Shown: positions 39,001-51,422 of the stretch, one piece after another
How the letters are laid out: each line of letters starts with the position of its first letter
Position numbering within the stretch: the stretch's first letter is position 1
Assembly: GCA_032209605.1 (NCBI GenBank)
Contig: JASFXZ010000009.1
Location: 21,067,553 to 21,131,552, forward strand
Length of the DNA stretch: 64,000 nucleotides
Direction of reading: 5' to 3'
Source: Mactromeris polynyma
Lineage: Eukaryota > Mollusca > Bivalvia > Venerida > Mactridae
Translations under genes and position numbers: made by a program
The notes under the pieces: model-generated
What the model saw: the letters and a program-made list of their open reading frames with translations, nothing else
The model's database searches: none
What the model was told of the DNA's origin: nothing

Positions 39001-41655
39001 GAGACTCAGGACAACTAAGTTAGGTATCTATGTGCATTGTACTATGAAATTCCTTTAATTATATGCATGTTTGATCAATATTGAACAATAAATAATGATT
39101 TTAGGGGTTAATATGTCTGTCGAAATAACTGGATAAACTGAATTTCTTTGGTTTTTATTGACATCTGTCATACAAAAATGCCCATATTCATTCTGAGAGA
39201 TTCAGAACAACTAAGTTAGGTAAAGATGTGCATTGTACTATGAAAATCCTTTAATTATATGCATGTTTGATTAATATTGGACAATAAATAATGATTTTAG
39301 GGGTTAATATGTCTGTCGAAATAACTGGATAAACTGAATTTCTTTGGTTTTTATTGACATCTGTCATACAAAAATGCCCATATTCATTCTGAGAGACTCA
39401 GGACAACTAAGTTAGGTATCTATGTGCATTGTACTATGAATTCCTTTAATTATATGCATGTCTGATCAATATTGGACAAAAAATAATGATTTTAGGGGTT
39501 AATATGTCTGTTGAAATAACTGGATAAACTGAATTTCTTTGGTTTTTATTGACATCTGTCATACAAAAATGCCCATATTCATTCTGAGAGACTCAGGACA
39601 ACTAAGTTAGGTATCTATGTGCATTGTACTATGAAATTCCTTTAATTATATGCATGTTTGATCAATATTGAACAATAAATAATGATTTTAGGGGTTAATA
39701 TGTCTGTCGAAATAACTGGATAAACTGAATTTCTTTGGTTTTTATTGACATCTGTCATACAAAAATGCCCATATTCATTCTGAGAGATTCAGAACAACTA
39801 AGTTAGGTAAAGATGTGCATTGTACTATGAAAATCCTTTAATTATATGCATGTTTGATTAATATTGGACAATAAATAATGATTTTAGGGGTTAATATGTC
39901 TGTCGAAATAACTGGATAAACTGAATTTCTTTGGTTTTTATTGACATCTGTCATACAAAAATGCCCATATTCATTCTGAGAGACTCAGGACAACTAAGTT
40001 AGGTATCTATGTGCATTGTACTATGAATTCCTTTAATTATATGCATGTCTGATCAATATCGGACAATAAATAATGATTTTAGGGGTTAATATGTCTGTTG
40101 AAATAACTGGATAAACTGAATTTCTTTGGTTTTTATTGACATCTGTCATACAAAAATGCCCAAATTCATTCTGAGAGACTCAGAACTACTAAGTTAGGTA
40201 AATATGTGCATTGTACCATGAAAATCCTTTAATTATATGCATGTTTGATCTATATTGGACAATAAATAATGATTTTAGGGGTTAATATGTCTGTTGAAAT
40301 AACTGGATAAACTGAATTTCTTTGGTTTTTATTGACATCTGTCATACAAAAATGCCCATATTCATTCTGAGAGACTCAGGACAACTAAGTTAGGTATCTA
40401 TGTGCATTGTACTATGAAATTCCTTTAATTATATGCATGTTTGATCAATATTGGACAATAAATAATGATTTTAGGGGTTAATATGTCTGTCGAAATAACT
40501 GGATAAACTGAATTTCTTTGGTTTTTATTGACATCTGTCATACAAAAATGCCCATATTCATTCTGAGAGACTCAGAGCAACTAAGTTAGGTATCTATGTG
40601 CATTTTGCTATGAAAGTCCTTTAATTATATGCATATTTGATCAATATTGGACAATAAATAATGATTTTAGGGGTTAATATGTCTGTTGAAATAACTGGAT
40701 AAACTGAATTTCTTTGGTTTTTATTGACATCTGTCATACAAAAATGCCCATATTCATTCTGAGAGACTCAGGACAACTAAGTTAGGTATCTATATGCATT
40801 GTACTATGAATTCCTTTAATTATATGCATGTTTGATTAATATTGGACAATAAATAATGATTTTAGGGGTTAATATGTCTGTCAAAATAACTGGATAAACT
40901 GAATTTCTTTGGTTTTTATTGACATCTGTCATACAAAAATGCCCATATGCATTCTGAGAGACTCAGGACAACTTAGTTAGGTATATATGTGCATTGTACT
41001 ATGAAATTCCTTTAATTATATACATGTTTGATCAATATTGGACAATAAATAATGATTTTAGGGGTTAATATATGTCTGTTGAAATAACTGGATAAACTGA
41101 ATTTCTTTGTTTTTTATTGACATCTGTCATACAAAAATGCCCATATTCATTCTGAGAGACTCAGGACAACTTAGTTAGGTATATATGTGCATTGTACTAT
41201 GAAATTCCTTTAATTATATACATGTTTGATCAATATTGGACAATAAATAATGATTTTAGGGGTTAATATATGTCTGTTGAAATAACTGGATAAACTGAAT
41301 TTCTTTGGTTTTTATTGACATCTGTCATACAAAAATGCCTATATTCATTCTGAGAGACTCAGAACAACTAAGTTAGGTATCTATGTGCATTGTACAATGA
41401 AATTCCTTTTATTATATGCATGTTTGATCAATATTGGACAATAAATAATGATTTTAGGGGTTAATATGTCTGTCAAAATAACCAGATAAACTGAATTTCT
41501 TTTGCTTTTATTGACATCTGTCATACAAAAATGCCCATATTCATTCTGAGAGACTCAGAACAACTAAGTTATGTATCTATGTGCATTGTACTATGAAATT
41601 CCTTTAATTATATGCATGTTTGATCAATATTGGACAATAAATAATGATTTTAGGA
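33028..41655 (-). repeat. 196-bp satellite, inverted block
   Basis: About 44 monomers in reverse orientation, from 'taggggttaatatatctgtc' to 'aaataatgatttta' at 41655. Beyond roughly 33.9 kb the monomers are clean, with few indels. Variant markers (for example 'gtaaagatgtgc', 'cccaaattcattc', 'aactactaag') recur every 3-5 monomers, so there is higher-order organisation. Confidence 0.95.
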
Positions 41656-42531
41656 TCATTGCGGTGTCCGGATTTATTGTAGGGGGTCTGAAATTACCCC
41701 GGCAAACTGTCTTGTAATATTCACCATGACTCCTACACATATCATATGGTCATAAATGTGGTATGTATGGGTAGCTATATATAATATCTATACAACCACG
41801 TATAATACATATATATCATAGGACCCACTGGATTGCTATGGGGTCTGGATTAGTCTAAAATGACCAAAAATTGCAATTTTCTTCATTTTTTTCTTTATAT
41901 TATCCCATGTAACTGTTACCATGACTCCAAATCACCATATATAAACAATCTAAATGTCCTAGTGTATACCTTGTACATATATCTACACAAACATGTATGA
42001 CACATTATCCTCGGAAGTCCCTGGAGGTAAGGGATCTGACTTATTATTGACTAACAGTGTGATATATAGCTGAATCGCTTCATTTCCAGCTACCGGAACT
42101 CCGTCTTTCACCTCTCCTGAGCCCTACAGATGACATATGATCTCCGATGAGGTATATTTCTGTAGGTAATACATATATCTGAAAGTATAAGAAATATAAT
42201 GACATTAAACGTATGTTTTAGAGCTATGTAAACTAAATAGCGGGTAATAACACATACTTTTTTACACATTTTAGTCAATTTTCATATACTTAGTAATATA
42301 CAATAAAACAACATTTAAGCTGAAAATAAATATTAGTTTAGTCGTTTCTCTAAAGTTAAACATGTTTTCTGTTAAAGTATATGCTTAATATTGCTATATA
42401 ATAGTATACAAGGCTACATTAAAGTCATAAATACAGGATGGTAATTTTCAGTGATTTTTCAACATTTTCATAAAAACATGTACCCCTACCTCCGTAAAAA
42501 ATTAATAAGAAATATTTACATGTTTATATTG
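41656..42531. other. Unassigned sequence after the satellite
   Basis: Begins 'ggatcattgcggtgtccgg'. Two loosely related stretches (near 41665 and 41820, both with 'gggtctg.a.t.' motifs) hint at an old tandem duplication. No gene seen. Confidence 0.4.
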
Positions 42532-44157
42532 CAGGCCCGGATCCAGAAATTCAAGACTGGGGGGCCAATCATGAGGACCAATGATCCCTCCCCGAAGGGG
42601 GGTCCGTGGGAACTCCCCCGGAAGATTTGAACAATATAGGTATGAAATGGTGGCTTCTGGTGCATTTCGGGGTCTAAAATTTGAGGACTCATTCATGAGA
42701 ATTGCACTAGTATTATTTTGTTAAAAATACAAAATCGAGCAAATTATACAAGTACCCCCTTTGAAAATGTCCTGGGGACATCAATTCCTGTACCAACCCC
42801 AGTAAGATCTCCCCCGGAAATTTTTACAATATAGTTATGAAATGGTGGCTTCTGGTGCATTTCTAGGTCTAAAATTTGAGGACTCATTCATGAGAAATAA
42901 CTAGCATTATACATGCGTCTTGTTAAAAATACAGATCGACCAATTCATACAAGTACCAACATTTTACAAAATTTCCAGGGGACACCACTTTCTGTACCAA
43001 CCCCAGTCAGATCTCCCCCGGAAATTGTTTACTATATAGGTATGAAAGGGTTGCTTCTGATGCATTTCGGGGTCTTAAATTTGAGGACTCATTCATGAGA
43101 ATTCCACTAGTATTATCTTGTTAAAAAAACGCAAAACGACCAATTCATACTCGTGAGTACTAATATGTTTTACCAATGTCCACTTGTTGACGATTCATCG
43201 TTAACAACATTGACAGACGACATAAAATGCCACCCAAAGTCGAAGTTTTTGAAAACAAAAGAACCGTACACTAGTCATGAATACTTATTGTGACTAAACA
43301 ACATTAATTTTGATGACGGCTGCGCGGCAGCAGAAAATTAAAGATGAAAAAACAAACTTTGTGTGATGTCAAATTATCATTATTGTACCTCTTTACTAGT
43401 ACATGTGTATTACATGATAGTTCTTTTTAAACAAATTTTTAAGAAAATGTGAAAATAAATATGAAAGGAGGCTTATTCGGGAAAAAAAATAATTTTATTT
43501 TGCAAAACTTGAGGCCCAAGTATTACATTCCCTTCCATAAATTATTGAATTGATTAAAACTATTTTAAGAAAACTTAAATGAATTCAGTAGAGCTAATAT
43601 CAGGTTTGAATTTTTTACAACTCCCCATCAATTCTTTATCACTAATCACCACCACGACAGACCTCTGTTACGTATGATGTTCAATAATCTGTGTTTTACA
43701 GACGCTTTCAACTTCTGTATATATATGCATGATAAGGAAATTGAAAGCACCTGGCTGATATAGAGTGAGCATACTATTCTAGACGGTCTCAAGGCCAATC
43801 AACACAACAGGGGGCCAAATTTGATGGCTACTGCTTCGGTCTCAAGGGCTGATATAGAGTGAGCATACTATTCTTCTAGACGGTCTCAAGGCCAATCAAC
43901 ACAACAGGGGGCCAAATTTTATGGCTACTGCTTCGGTCTCAAGGTCAATGAGCACAACAGGGGGCCAACTTTTATGGCACTTAAATTGCTTCAGCTGCAG
44001 TATACAAGAGGAAATCGACCATAAATCAATGTATTGCATTTAAAATGCTGAAATAGTAGTGGATATAATTTAGGAATATAAAAAGGTCACTCCACAGCCG
44101 ACTGGTGGGGGGGGGCAAGGCCCCCTTGCCCCCCCCCCCCCGGTGGATCCGGGCCTG
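42532..44157. mobile_element. Non-autonomous DNA transposon with TIRs and TATTG duplication
   Basis: The termini CAGGCCCGGATCCA (42532-42545) and TGGATCCGGGCCTG (44144-44157) are a perfect 14-bp inverted pair. Both ends abut TATTG (42527-42531 and 44158-44162), a 5-bp target-site duplication. The interior contains a direct repeat of about 200 bp (copies from 42613, 42809 and 43013 sharing 'ctcccccggaa' and 'tgaggactcattcatgaga'). It also has a repeat of about 96 bp near 43753-43945 and a G/C-run hairpin at 44105-44140. No transposase was seen. The CAGG...GGATCC end is typical of elements I would associate with hAT, but hAT normally gives 8-bp duplications. Confidence 0.8.
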
Positions 44158-44162
44158 TATTG

Positions 44163-46832
44163 GTATGTCTGAAGACATTCCGCACGTTGTATTAGATTGA
44201 ACTATTATTCCAGAAGAAACTAGCAAAATCGGAGAGAAATTATTTTTTTCCAAAAAATGTTCGCAAGGGTAATTACCCTTACGTGATTTTTGGCGAAAAT
44301 ATTTTTTCGCGTAAACATGGCAAGTGATACATCATTTTGTTCGTCTAGATGGTGAAATCACAAGTATCAAGTTTGACCCCCTGGAAACATGTAGTCACTC
44401 AATAGATGTTTATATTTCCTTAATTCCACGATGACAAACTTTATTTATCAGTTTATTTCATAAAGATAAGTTAATAATTAAAGGAGATATGATAAACAAA
44501 CTTTGGTGAAAAACTTGATTTTCAATAAATAAATATGTTCAAGGGACGTAACTCAAAAATGGAATATTATATAGAGTTATTGCCCATAGGTAATTGAGGC
44601 CCATACTTACCTCTAACATATATGTGAATATAAGTTCTTAGTCATAATAAATAAGAAAGATATACGGTTATAACCCAACCACTCCCTAAATCTGGTGAAA
44701 AAAAGCTCCGACTTTTCCAGACGCAGACATATATATAAGCTCGTACAGACGGACAAACTGTCTGATTTTTCTAAAATTGCCATGAATGTGTAAAACGAAT
44801 TTGTAACAACAATTGCATGCACAATTCCTGACCCTAAACCGGAAATAATGTCCTAGCGACACCCGAATACACTGAAAAATGTATATTTTCGGTCCCCGAG
44901 GTGGTACCAAAGTTCGAGCTCGGACCACCGTAGAGTTCGAACCCAGTACTTGTGTACTATATGGAATCGATAGATATTGAATCAAACTTTATAAGCATGT
45001 TAATTATATTCGTGAGATACGGTAATTTGTAGAGATATTGACTGTGAAAGTATTCAAGAATTTCCGTATAAACTCGATTTGGACCGAAAACTATATAAAA
45101 ATTTGTCCTGGAAAATTGGCATAACTTCCTTATATGGAAGTTGGTGCCCATGAGTAAATCCATGTGTCTACCTCCCGTGGGTGGGCATCTTTTGAGACCA
45201 AGATATCCAAAATTGACCGATATTTAGAATCGCTATGAAGGTTACTGAAATTAGCTTCATTTATGTATGGGCAAATATGTACCCTAGGTGGGTACCCAAT
45301 ATGTGAAATTTTCAAGGGAGGGAGGGTTAGGTTTTAGTGGTCCAAATGTCCCTCCGAATTTGACCCCCCATAGCTGATTACGTCATTAACCCTCCCGGGA
45401 ATTGATGACATTTTAGTGCAAGTCTTATCAAGATCTTCCTATATACGAAGTTTCATGAAAATCTATCGTGCCGTATAAATGTCTAGTACGCGTATGTAAC
45501 ACTGCCAAATCACATCACAGTGATCGCCGCAATCACCGTTGCGCTTCAGGAAAGAGCAGGACGTATTTGGCACAACTTGATTAATAAGGAGTGTTGCTAA
45601 ATATTTAACCGAATGTTATTATGTGGCGCAATAAATGTTATAAATGTCTTCATTTTATCCACATATGCAGTTTTCAATTCGAACTACGTCAAAGTGCATC
45701 CTATCTAAATTATGTTGATGGAAGAAATGTTTTGCGGAGTGGTCGTTATGTAGTACTTACGTTAGATATTAAAACCGATCCTTATATCGGTGTTCAGCAC
45801 ACGACCCATAAGACGAAAGTGCCTTGAGCGACAAGCCCTCCCGTGGTAAGGGGGTTGGTTTCGACAACATAGATAAATGTATATGAATGCTGAAGCAGCC
45901 TCATATAAGCCTTATGGCGAGTCAGTGTATGGGAATTGTAGCATTAAATGTATCGAGACGTGCTACGGCAATTATGCTCAAGTGCACGCTTTAATGCTGG
46001 GACCAATATGTATCTCAGCTTGAATCTAAACACTGTTGCTTGTTTGACACATAAACGAGAATACAATTGTGGTGTATTTTGACATGTAACAGAGGTCATG
46101 TCTAATTTTTCAGCTTTATGCCTCATGCACAAATTTTACTCGATAGTTTAATATTTATCGAGAACTTAAGTACGATACGTGTTGAATCTTCGAAAGCTTT
46201 TTGTGGGATACTCCAAGGGATATTTGCTACATTGCCAGCATTATCATTTTCTTTTATCATATACATACTGTGTGAGGTTTGCAGCAGCACATATTTAACA
46301 CAATGTGTTTAGTGTTCAATTTGTTTTGGACGCCAAGTATCAAGATCTCAAATAAATTGTGCATGTTATGTAATGATTATTGGTACATGATATTTTATTA
46401 AAAACATCAAACACACAACAAACACGTAGGTAAATTTAAATGTTACTTTTTATTTTTTACTACATTTTGGTTTACAACAAAATGTACTTTTCAAAACATT
46501 TTACACACACTATACATAAGCAATATATCAATGGGACCATCTTCAATATTTTAATATAAACCAAGCTTGTATTTGATTATTCTTGTAGTACAATCAATAA
46601 ATATTGTTTCCCTAGTTCTCAAGTACTCAGAAGACAGGTTAATCATGTGCTGCGAGCCGGCTGCCACAACCTTTCTCTTTTTTTTCTTTTGCATGGAAAC
46701 GATATTTGTTTCCGAGTGCGGGAGGTAGGGAGAATCCATGCTCTGACCAGCGAAAAGGCTCTCTCCGCCCCCTGACTTCTGAGTATTAATACAAGAAACT
46801 TTGAATAAATAAATAAAATACACAAAGACATG
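44163..46832. other. Long stretch without recognised genes
   Basis: No exon or domain recognised. Near 44885-44945 the minus strand contains 'tactgggttcgaactc', a B-box-like word that could be a SINE remnant. A minus-strand open frame at 46551-46841 includes a basic KKKKRK run and ends normally, but has no recognisable relatives and abuts a MITE. I leave it uncalled. Confidence 0.45.
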
Positions 46833-47025
46833 TACAGTCAAACCTGTCTGTAAAGACCACCCATGGGAACAGCAAAATGTGGTCTTTGTTTACAGGTGGT
46901 CTCTATTAACAAATTAAATATCATTGAAAACGGTCTGATGGGAGATAAAATTGGTGGTCTTTGCAGACAGGTTTTGCAATAGTGGTCTTTGTTCGCAGGC
47001 GGTCTTTAACACAGGTTTGACTGTA
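46833..47025. mobile_element. MITE with perfect 15-bp TIRs
   Basis: 193 bp. The ends tacagtcaaacctgt (46833-46847) and acaggtttgactgta (47011-47025) are exact inverted repeats. The interior has the 'aaagaccaccc...gggaacagc...tggtctttg' pattern of the same MITE family as 16.7-17.5 kb. TA at both ends implies mariner-type insertion. Confidence 0.88.
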
Positions 47026-47371
47026 TATGTACTTATATGTCAGACCATCTGTTCTGAATTTTCTTCAATTATCACCGCCATAATTCACGTAAATTTTGTT
47101 CATTACTTAAATCCCACTATCAAAAATCCCATCGAAAGAATAATATGGTACCTAAAAGAAAACAATAATATCTACAGACCAATGCAAACATACATTAAAC
47201 AAACAATAAGAATAAGAGAGCCACAGTTTTAAGTTCAGTTTAAACTTACCTATTTCACATCTGCTGTGAAACAATTTGTTACAACTTTTAAAACACTCGA
47301 TGACTGCTTCCTGGGTAACTAACCAGTAATCGTTCATAAAATAGATATTGCAAAGTTTGTGAGAAAACGCC

Positions 47372-47446
47372 ACCTATGAGGGCTCCAACTCATGACCTTT
47401 AGATCAGGAGCTAGATGTCTACCCCTACACCACTATGCTTCCATAC
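47372..47446 (-). repeat. tRNA-derived SINE head
   Basis: On the minus strand 'agtggtgtaggggtagaca' resembles an A box and D arm. 'tagctcctgatctaaaggtcatgagttggagccc' resembles anticodon and T arms with a B box carrying one mismatch. The acceptor stem is not intact, so I call a SINE rather than a tRNA gene. Confidence 0.6.
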
Positions 47447-48345
47447 ATATGCAGAATATATATCACACAGACAACAAATAACTGAAAAAGTGAGTTTTTG
47501 TTCCATACATTCATGAAGAGTATAGAATACAATCAGACATTAGACATATTGAAAATTCAACATCAAAGATGACCTAGTTTAAAACTTGCTATAGAGAAAC
47601 ATTATGGATGAGAGTTAATCTTGTTCAGTAAGTCACCAGTAGAAATATTGACAAGGTTAGATTATATGACCCCAGGCACCTATCATCTCTGAAAAAGTAA
47701 ATTCTAAGAACACTTATATTTTATTAAGACAAACCGTTTGACCTAGTTTCATGTAAATCAGTCGAAATTGATGCTCTTAAGTGCTAACAGTATGTATCTA
47801 TTACTTGACCAACAGACATATTTTGTACCAAAGACGAACCAGTATCTTACTCATCAGAGTTTTATTGAGGCAAACATTATGACCAGCTTTGATGGACTAG
47901 GCTGAAATTGTGACATCAACGGTGCAAAGTCAACTGTTGATAAGATAGACATAATTATGCTGCTCAAAATAGCTCAGGTGATGCAAAATTTAGTTGAATT
48001 GATTTCATGTCATACACTAGGTAACAATATACATATATATATTTGAACTATTGGTTGCATATCGATGCACCTGAAAAAAGAGATACATGCATGTATAAGT
48101 ATCAAAAAGCAAATTCAAAGACATGTGCTCACTGTCAAGTTACATACATTCAAGCCCTGTTAAATATAGACATAAACCCATGAACAATGAAAATATGGTA
48201 GCTAGTTTGACATGCAATATGAACAACTAAGACATAATTCAACATCACGAAAAACAAAAAGCTCATTTAAGTTTCTATATTGAACAACATTGAAATTATT
48301 ACATAATTATTATTACCTATCAAAAATGAAAAAAAACACAAATAG
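47447..48345. other. 3' flank of the KDZ locus
   Basis: AT-rich sequence with no recognised feature. It presumably contains the 3' end of the minus-strand locus. No terminal inverted repeat for that element was found. Confidence 0.4.
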
Positions 48346-49690
48346 TTATTCAAGTCCAGACAAAGCCACCTGAAGCTTTTTCTTTTGAAGTGAGCTTTTT
48401 CTTTCATTCCACTGGTGCAGAAAAAATTGTAAATAGAAACAGAAATGAGCTTGAGACATTTGCCTAGCAGACTTTTTAATATGCTGTATGAAACTATTGA
48501 ATTGTTCACATATCTCAGTATTGACAGACTCAAAACCTTGTAATCGAGTCGACCTAAATGCAGTGGAACATTTATGAGAATAACCATGAAATATGTCATG
48601 AAAAAATCGAACATTTTTGTAAAAACCACTTTCCCTATTTAAACAATATTCTTGTAGATTACATGCAAAATCATAAAAACCAGCTTCATGTGGTATTTCT
48701 AGATAAGAATACAAAGATGCAGATGGATCTTTTCTGCCCTCTGCACCAGTCATGTGGAAGCCATAACAATGACCATGATCAGCACAAAACCACAAAAATA
48801 AATTAGTTATGTACCAGGAGCTGAAGTTTGAACTTTTGAATACAATTTCTGACATCTTTCAAATTCTAAGGCAGCATCATCATGATCAATATTTCTTCTT
48901 GTTTCTCTATCATTGTCAATAGTAAACTTTCTAACATCCCTTAATTTTAGCCCATATTGATTGAAATAATATGCCCTTCTGAATTAAGCAGGGTTATAAG
49001 TGCCAGGTTGAAAAGTAGCAGGCTCCGGATTATGAAATGAAATACTCAATGACTCATTAATAAGGAACTGTAACAGTAGTCTGATATCCCCTGGTAAAAC
49101 ATCATTGTTGTTCAACATAGATTCACTAATTAAATCCCTAAGTTCCGGACAATATGAACGCATGTCCCTCATGATCTTATTGAAACTATCACCATTGATG
49201 TTGTCCGAATTGGTGACTAAAACCTGAAGTTTGGAACAAAATGTTGGAGGCAAGAAACTGGTAATACATGCTGTTGTAGCTAACATTTTTAAAACCGATG
49301 CATATGCCAATTTTTAATTTTCAGTCATATTAAAAAATCTTTCAAAAGATGGCAGAAACTCTTCTGGTAAGACTTGTTTCACTTGATTTACCCTCTGTAA
49401 CAATTCTTCAGCAGTCCAAATTTCCTCAGTTTTAAGTTCCCCCCATTCCAATCTAGCTAACTAATTTAAAGTTAACCTGTTTTGAAACATAACTTTTTTA
49501 TCCAAATTAGTCATATTTTTCAGAAAGCAACGGTCCATTCTGCGGTGCAAAGTATCATTAATTGTAACATTTGGATTAGTTTTGTTAATTTCCTCAAAAT
49601 TAGCATTTCTAAACCCAACTCCAACTTTCGTTCCATCACAACAAAACTGACTGATCCATAAAACTTGCATTTAAGTCTCTACTTTGGTAC
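48346..49690 (-). pseudogene. KDZ transposase, catalytic region, frame-disrupted
   Basis: The C-terminal part of a KDZ (Kyakuja-Dileera-Zisupton) transposase in at least three frames. Piece 49461-49670 has FCCDGTKVGVGF, the block expected to hold the first catalytic Asp. Piece 48984-49310 is a helical insert. Piece 48346-48855 has FCADHGHCYGFH, YDFACNLQEYCLNRES, FFHDIFHGYSHKCS and TEICEQFNSFIQHIKKSARQ. The last two blocks are the most distinctive KDZ signatures (D-x-FH-x-H-x-C and EQ-N-S). The protein is a DDE/RNase H-fold transposase. As sequenced it has several shifts and stops, so it is probably dead, though some shifts could be read errors or unrecognised introns. It follows the SWIM-like region on the same strand. 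Confidence 0.85.
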
Positions 49691-49969
49691 AACTGTGTTT
49701 TAATATTACAAAAGGAAGAAAATGTACAGTCAGAATTAAAAACCATCGACACCAACTCCCATCCAATTTCATCCCCAGCAGCAGTGTCACGACTTAAAAC
49801 ATGCAATGACTCTAATAAACCCTCATCCCATACAATTTTACATTGATTTGTTGTGCCATAACAACTCCTTGAATGTATGTCACACTTGACAGGAGCAAAC
49901 TGAGTGTAGATGGTGAGACTTCTTTTCTTGTCATGACTCGTCAGTCCATTTTCAAGGTAGTTGTCATCA

Positions 49970-51349
49970 TCATTCTCTCTTTAACCACCCAGCACCGCAT
50001 TCACATGTGTTACCGGGAATATCTGGAAATAAAACAGGACCCTTTAAACAGCCATCTGCAAGTCTGATTAAATTTTGGTCATTCCATGTGTCCCTCATAC
50101 GTACACTGTTTAATAGAAGAGAAATATCTGATTTGTTAGGAGAATGTTGACTTAGTGATTTGAAATTCCATATTCCAGATTCTTCATCAAATATTGTTGA
50201 ATCAGTGTCTAAATTATCCATATCTAAAGTATTATCATCCAGTACAAATTGAACATTTGTATCAAATTCAGTCAAATGAAGCCAATAAGTTGTATCATTT
50301 TTTTAACTCAGTGAGATGTTTACACAGAGATGAGGACTGAAAGTTACACAAAGTTTTCTTATGGCCTCTCATAACCTTACATTTACCATTCAAACATGAC
50401 ACAATAAATTTATTTAATCTTTTATTGAATGTTAGGTGAACAAAAGAGGGCACATCATCACCAGCACCAAGAATGGAATACTTACGCGTTTCATTTCTAC
50501 CTTCCAATTGAATGATTCTTTTACCGTTATTTTGTAGTGCATTCTTAACATGAACATCCAATTGAGACAATGTGGATGCCTTTTCATCTGCATTCATGGA
50601 AGTCAAAACTTTTTGCTGCAGGAATCTACAGTGGATGCATGTGACTGAATTGTTACCTGAAGAATCTATAACGTATTGATCACTGGAGCTATCTCTGCCT
50701 TGCAATAATGTGCTAAAAACTCTACAAGAACATTGAAAGTAATCACCATCTTCTTGTTTGTATCTTACCGTATGAACAGTCATTCCACTTGAAAGATCCA
50801 TCTGTCTCACTGTAATCATTTAATATACAAACCATTTCAACTGTAGTTTCCTCAAAACACTGTATATAGAACTGACCATATTCTAGTAAATTGCATACAT
50901 AATTTTCAAACAGGTTAGCAGAAAAGTCCTGAATGTGACAGTTGCCATTTAACTGATCTCTTAAAACCTGTGCACTAATTTTAATTGGCTGAATACATTT
51001 TTGCCACCTTCCTTTTCTTTGGTAATGGAGCCTGTTCATTATTAGTAGATACATTTATATCCTTGTCTTCTGTAGATATGATTAGTTCAGGAAAATATTT
51101 CAGAAAAAATGACACAACATCATCAAAACTATTTCTAAGATACAGAGTGAGAACACGGTTTCTGAGAGATGTAGCCAATGAAGCATTACCATTATTAATA
51201 AAATTAGATTCAAAACGGGCATTTTTTTTTAATAAATGTGCTTTGGTTTTTTTACCAATATCTCCAGACAAACAGTTTAACAAGATAGATTGCTGTAGTA
51301 AATTCAAATCATTGCAGTCTGAAGCATTTAATATATCCTTACTACTCAC
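49970..51349 (-). pseudogene. KDZ transposase, SWIM-like zinc region, frame-disrupted
   Basis: Overlapping minus-strand frames (50981-51349, 50743-51054, 50295-50819, 49970-50275) form one continuous protein region with shifts. Key elements are a nuclear-signal-like PLPKKRKV, then DYFQCSCRVF...TCIHC, which fits a SWIM-type CxC...CxHC zinc site. CLNGKC...LCKHL is a possible second Cys/His cluster, and CECGAGW follows. SWIM zinc sites are usual companions of KDZ transposases. Good splice-like donors lie at some breaks (for example 'tacg|gtaaga' near 50765), so some breaks could be introns rather than damage. Confidence 0.7.
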
Positions 51350-51422
51350 TTACTCTGGTTCTAATTTATTAAGTCTAAAGTCTATTAACATCTTATTAGT
51401 GTCATGAATGCTCATTGTTGAT

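Noticed and set aside
44101..44145. G/C homopolymer run as a promoter or G-quadruplex
   Set aside because: It is the terminal part of the transposon at 42532-44157 and can form a simple hairpin; no independent evidence of regulation.
46551..46841. 96-residue minus-strand open frame with a KKKKRK run
   Set aside because: No domain, no clear splice partners, and it abuts a MITE; composition alone is not enough to call a gene.
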